Positions 62,783-64,000 of a stretch of DNA of 64,000 nt are shown in pieces. The DNA lies in contig OX044357.1 in the NCBI GenBank assembly GCA_943846675.1, positions 1,364,001 to 1,428,000 of the forward strand, written 5' to 3'. The notes under the pieces are model-generated. The model was not told the origin of the DNA, did no database searches, and saw only the letters and a list, made by a program, of their open reading frames with translations. Each line of letters begins with the position of its first letter. Position 1 is the stretch's first letter. The stretch comes from UBA987 sp002292105 (GTDB lineage Bacteria; Bacteroidota; Bacteroidia; NS11-12g; UBA9320). A program made the translations under genes and the position numbers.

Positions 62783-62790
62783 CAAATATA
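62783..62790 (-). promoter_or_regulatory. -7 promoter box TATATTTG of the zinc-ribbon gene
   Basis: The minus strand reads TATATTTG 23 bases before ATG 62759. A TTG is only 14 bases further upstream, so the -33 part is poor. Confidence 0.45.
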
Positions 62791-62830
62791 AACTTTACTA
62801 CATGCAATTCTGAGCAGTAAATTAAGTGGG

Positions 62831-64000
62831 TTACTCCTGAAAATTGACAAAGTTTTTGTTCGGAAATTCAAACAACTCCAAGTCAAAATAAGACACCGCA
62901 GCAACGATATGATCAAATATGTCAGACATAATGTGCTCATAATTCTCCCATCGTTTGTCTGCACTAAACGTATACAATTCAATGGGCCAGCCTTGTCCGG
63001 TGGGTTCCAGCTGACGGACCATCAGGGTCATATTTTTATTTATCGCTGGGTGATTCATCAGGTAGGACTCAATATACTTTCTGAATAATCCAATATTGGT
63101 CAAATTACGTCCGTTAATGGGCACAGATTTGTCTACGTTGTTCGAAGCATTAAACCGTTCGATATCGTTTTTTCGTGTTTCGATGTAAGCCGATATCAAT
63201 TGAATCTTTTTTAGGCCTTCCAAATCAGCGTCATTCATAAATCGAACGCTATCTTGTTTAATTTTAATGGAACGTTTTATTCTTCGTCCATCACTTTCCA
63301 TCATACCGCGCCAGTTTCTAAACGAGTCAGATATCAATGCATACGTCGGAATGGTGGTAATCGTTTTATCAAAGTTTTGGACCTTAACCGTGGCAAGGTT
63401 TATCTCAATGACATCGCCATCCGCTCCAAACTTGTCAAAGGTTACCCAATCGCCTATGCGCACCATGTCATTAATTGAGACTTGAATGCTGGCTACAAAA
63501 CCTAAAATGGTGTCTTTAAAAATCAGTAGAATTATAGCTGAAGCAGCTCCTAAACCTGTAACAAATCGCAGAAATTCAATACCCGTAACAATGGCAAATA
63601 CCGACATTAAGCCAATAATCCAGGCAAAAATCATGAACACCTGAATGTAGCTGTCTATTGGTTTATCTTTAAGGTTCGGTATGGTTTTAAAGAAGTCTTC
63701 TAGCGTTTTTAGCACACTGCGTGTGATGACCAGTATCAGAATGACACCACAAACTTTGAGGCCTTTATCCCAATAAATGGCATAAGGCTCAAAATCGGTA
63801 AAGACATACGGTGTGACTTTAAATGCCAGCACCAACGGAATGATGTGTGCCAGATTGCGGGGCACTTTATTTGTCACCAGTAAATCGTCAAAATGTGTTT
63901 TGGAAGATCTTGCGATTTTAGAAATTACTGCAACCAAGAGTTTGCGCAGCCCAAAATCTATTAGCAAAACGAAAAGTAAAATAACTAGAAGCAATACAAC
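62831..64000 (-). CDS. MscS-family mechanosensitive channel (5' partial)
   Basis: The frame stays open to the right edge of the window, so the start is outside; 389 residues are visible. It has N-terminal helices, the MscS core with FVTGLGAASAIILLIFKDTILGFVASIQV, and a beta domain (VRIGDWVTFDKFGADGDVIEINLATVKVQNFDKTITTIPTY). It should release osmolytes on hypo-osmotic shock. The C-terminal extension of about 150 residues is longer than in E. coli MscS and resembles the YbdG-like (miniconductance) group. Confidence 0.9.
   Translation of the reverse strand, partial: VVLLLVILLFVLLIDFGLRKLLVAVISKIARSSKTHFDDLLVTNKVPRNLAHIIPLVLAFKVTPYVFTDFEPYAIYWDKGLKVCGVILILVITRSVLKTLEDFFKTIPNLKDKPIDSYIQVFMIFAWIIGLMSVFAIVTGIEFLRFVTGLGAASAIILLIFKDTILGFVASIQVSINDMVRIGDWVTFDKFGADGDVIEINLATVKVQNFDKTITTIPTYALISDSFRNWRGMMESDGRRIKRSIKIKQDSVRFMNDADLEGLKKIQLISAYIETRKNDIERFNASNNVDKSVPINGRNLTNIGLFRKYIESYLMNHPAINKNMTLMVRQLEPTGQGWPIELYTFSADKRWENYEHIMSDIFDHIVAAVSYFDLELFEFPNKNFVNFQE

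Noticed and set aside
1..64000. tRNA, rRNA, CRISPR, IS or prophage elements
   Set aside because: I looked in all gaps over 100 bases and saw no cloverleaf-like, repeat-spacer or transposase signals; short RNAs could still be missed without a covariance search.

Overview
The window looks like a chromosomal segment of a Bacteroidota bacterium, most likely a Flavobacteriales or Cryomorphaceae-like lineage. The sequence-based reasons are: Bacteroidota-type promoters (TAnnTTTG -7 boxes, some with a TTG about 18-20 bases upstream); two proteins with C-terminal type IX secretion (T9SS) sorting domains or look-alikes; a lipid-anchored TamA-like Omp85 protein (TamL type); weak Shine-Dalgarno sites; a long 1139-residue IleS; and a zinc-less DksA relative beside ileS and lspA. 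The DNA is moderately AT-rich. I saw no rRNA, tRNA, CRISPR array, insertion sequence, integrase or prophage gene, so this is ordinary core and housekeeping sequence with lineage-specific architectures.

Layout. 1-3.9 kb: a SpoIIM / DUF4129 / DUF4350 membrane operon whose first gene is cut by the window edge. 3.9-8.7 kb (minus): FMN-binding protein plus porin, a secreted hypothetical, a family 9 glycosyltransferase and a metal-dependent cyclase. 8.8-14.3 kb: sensor kinase, TonB-C-like secreted protein, M23 lipoprotein, thioredoxin, DUF58 protein and arginase. 14.4-18.4 kb: multi-PAS kinase with response regulator, then an ECF sigma factor with a small partner ORF. 18.5-25.5 kb: UvrA, a TlpA-like thioredoxin, a double D-Ala-D-Ala ligase and a PASTA protein. 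25.6-32.6 kb: T9SS cargo, rhodanese, heptaheme cytochrome-TPR, ferredoxin, NlpC/P60 protein, Ala/Gly:cation symporter and an unlisted 46-residue membrane protein. 32.6-37.7 kb (minus): thioredoxin-like protein, lspA, traR/dksA-like gene, ileS.

38-45.5 kb: sugar-porter MFS, a second NlpC/P60 protein, an RND/MMPL exporter, and a trmH / inositol-monophosphatase / amidase operon. 45.5-52 kb: TamL, M48 lipoprotein protease, lysA, LpxL-like acyltransferase, rimM and rpsP (S16 with a long acidic tail). 52.4-55 kb: MacB/FtsX-type ABC pair, a zinc-ribbon membrane protein, a DUF1801 protein. 55-64 kb: second ECF sigma factor, PTPS/QueD plus folE, an M1 aminopeptidase that appears fused to an Omp85-like outer-membrane barrel, a LolD-like ATPase, a POTRA-less Omp85 protein, a HEAT-like protein, a zinc-ribbon protein and an MscS channel cut by the window end.

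Many genes concern the cell envelope: peptidoglycan precursors and hydrolases, lipoprotein processing, outer-membrane barrel assembly, lipid acylation and transport. The observations I consider most worth following are the M1-Omp85 fusion, the tandem Ddl fusion with an unequal metal site, the 46-residue protein coupled to the Ala/Gly symporter, a promoter box inside a terminator loop, and a G9 tract inside the M48 protease gene.
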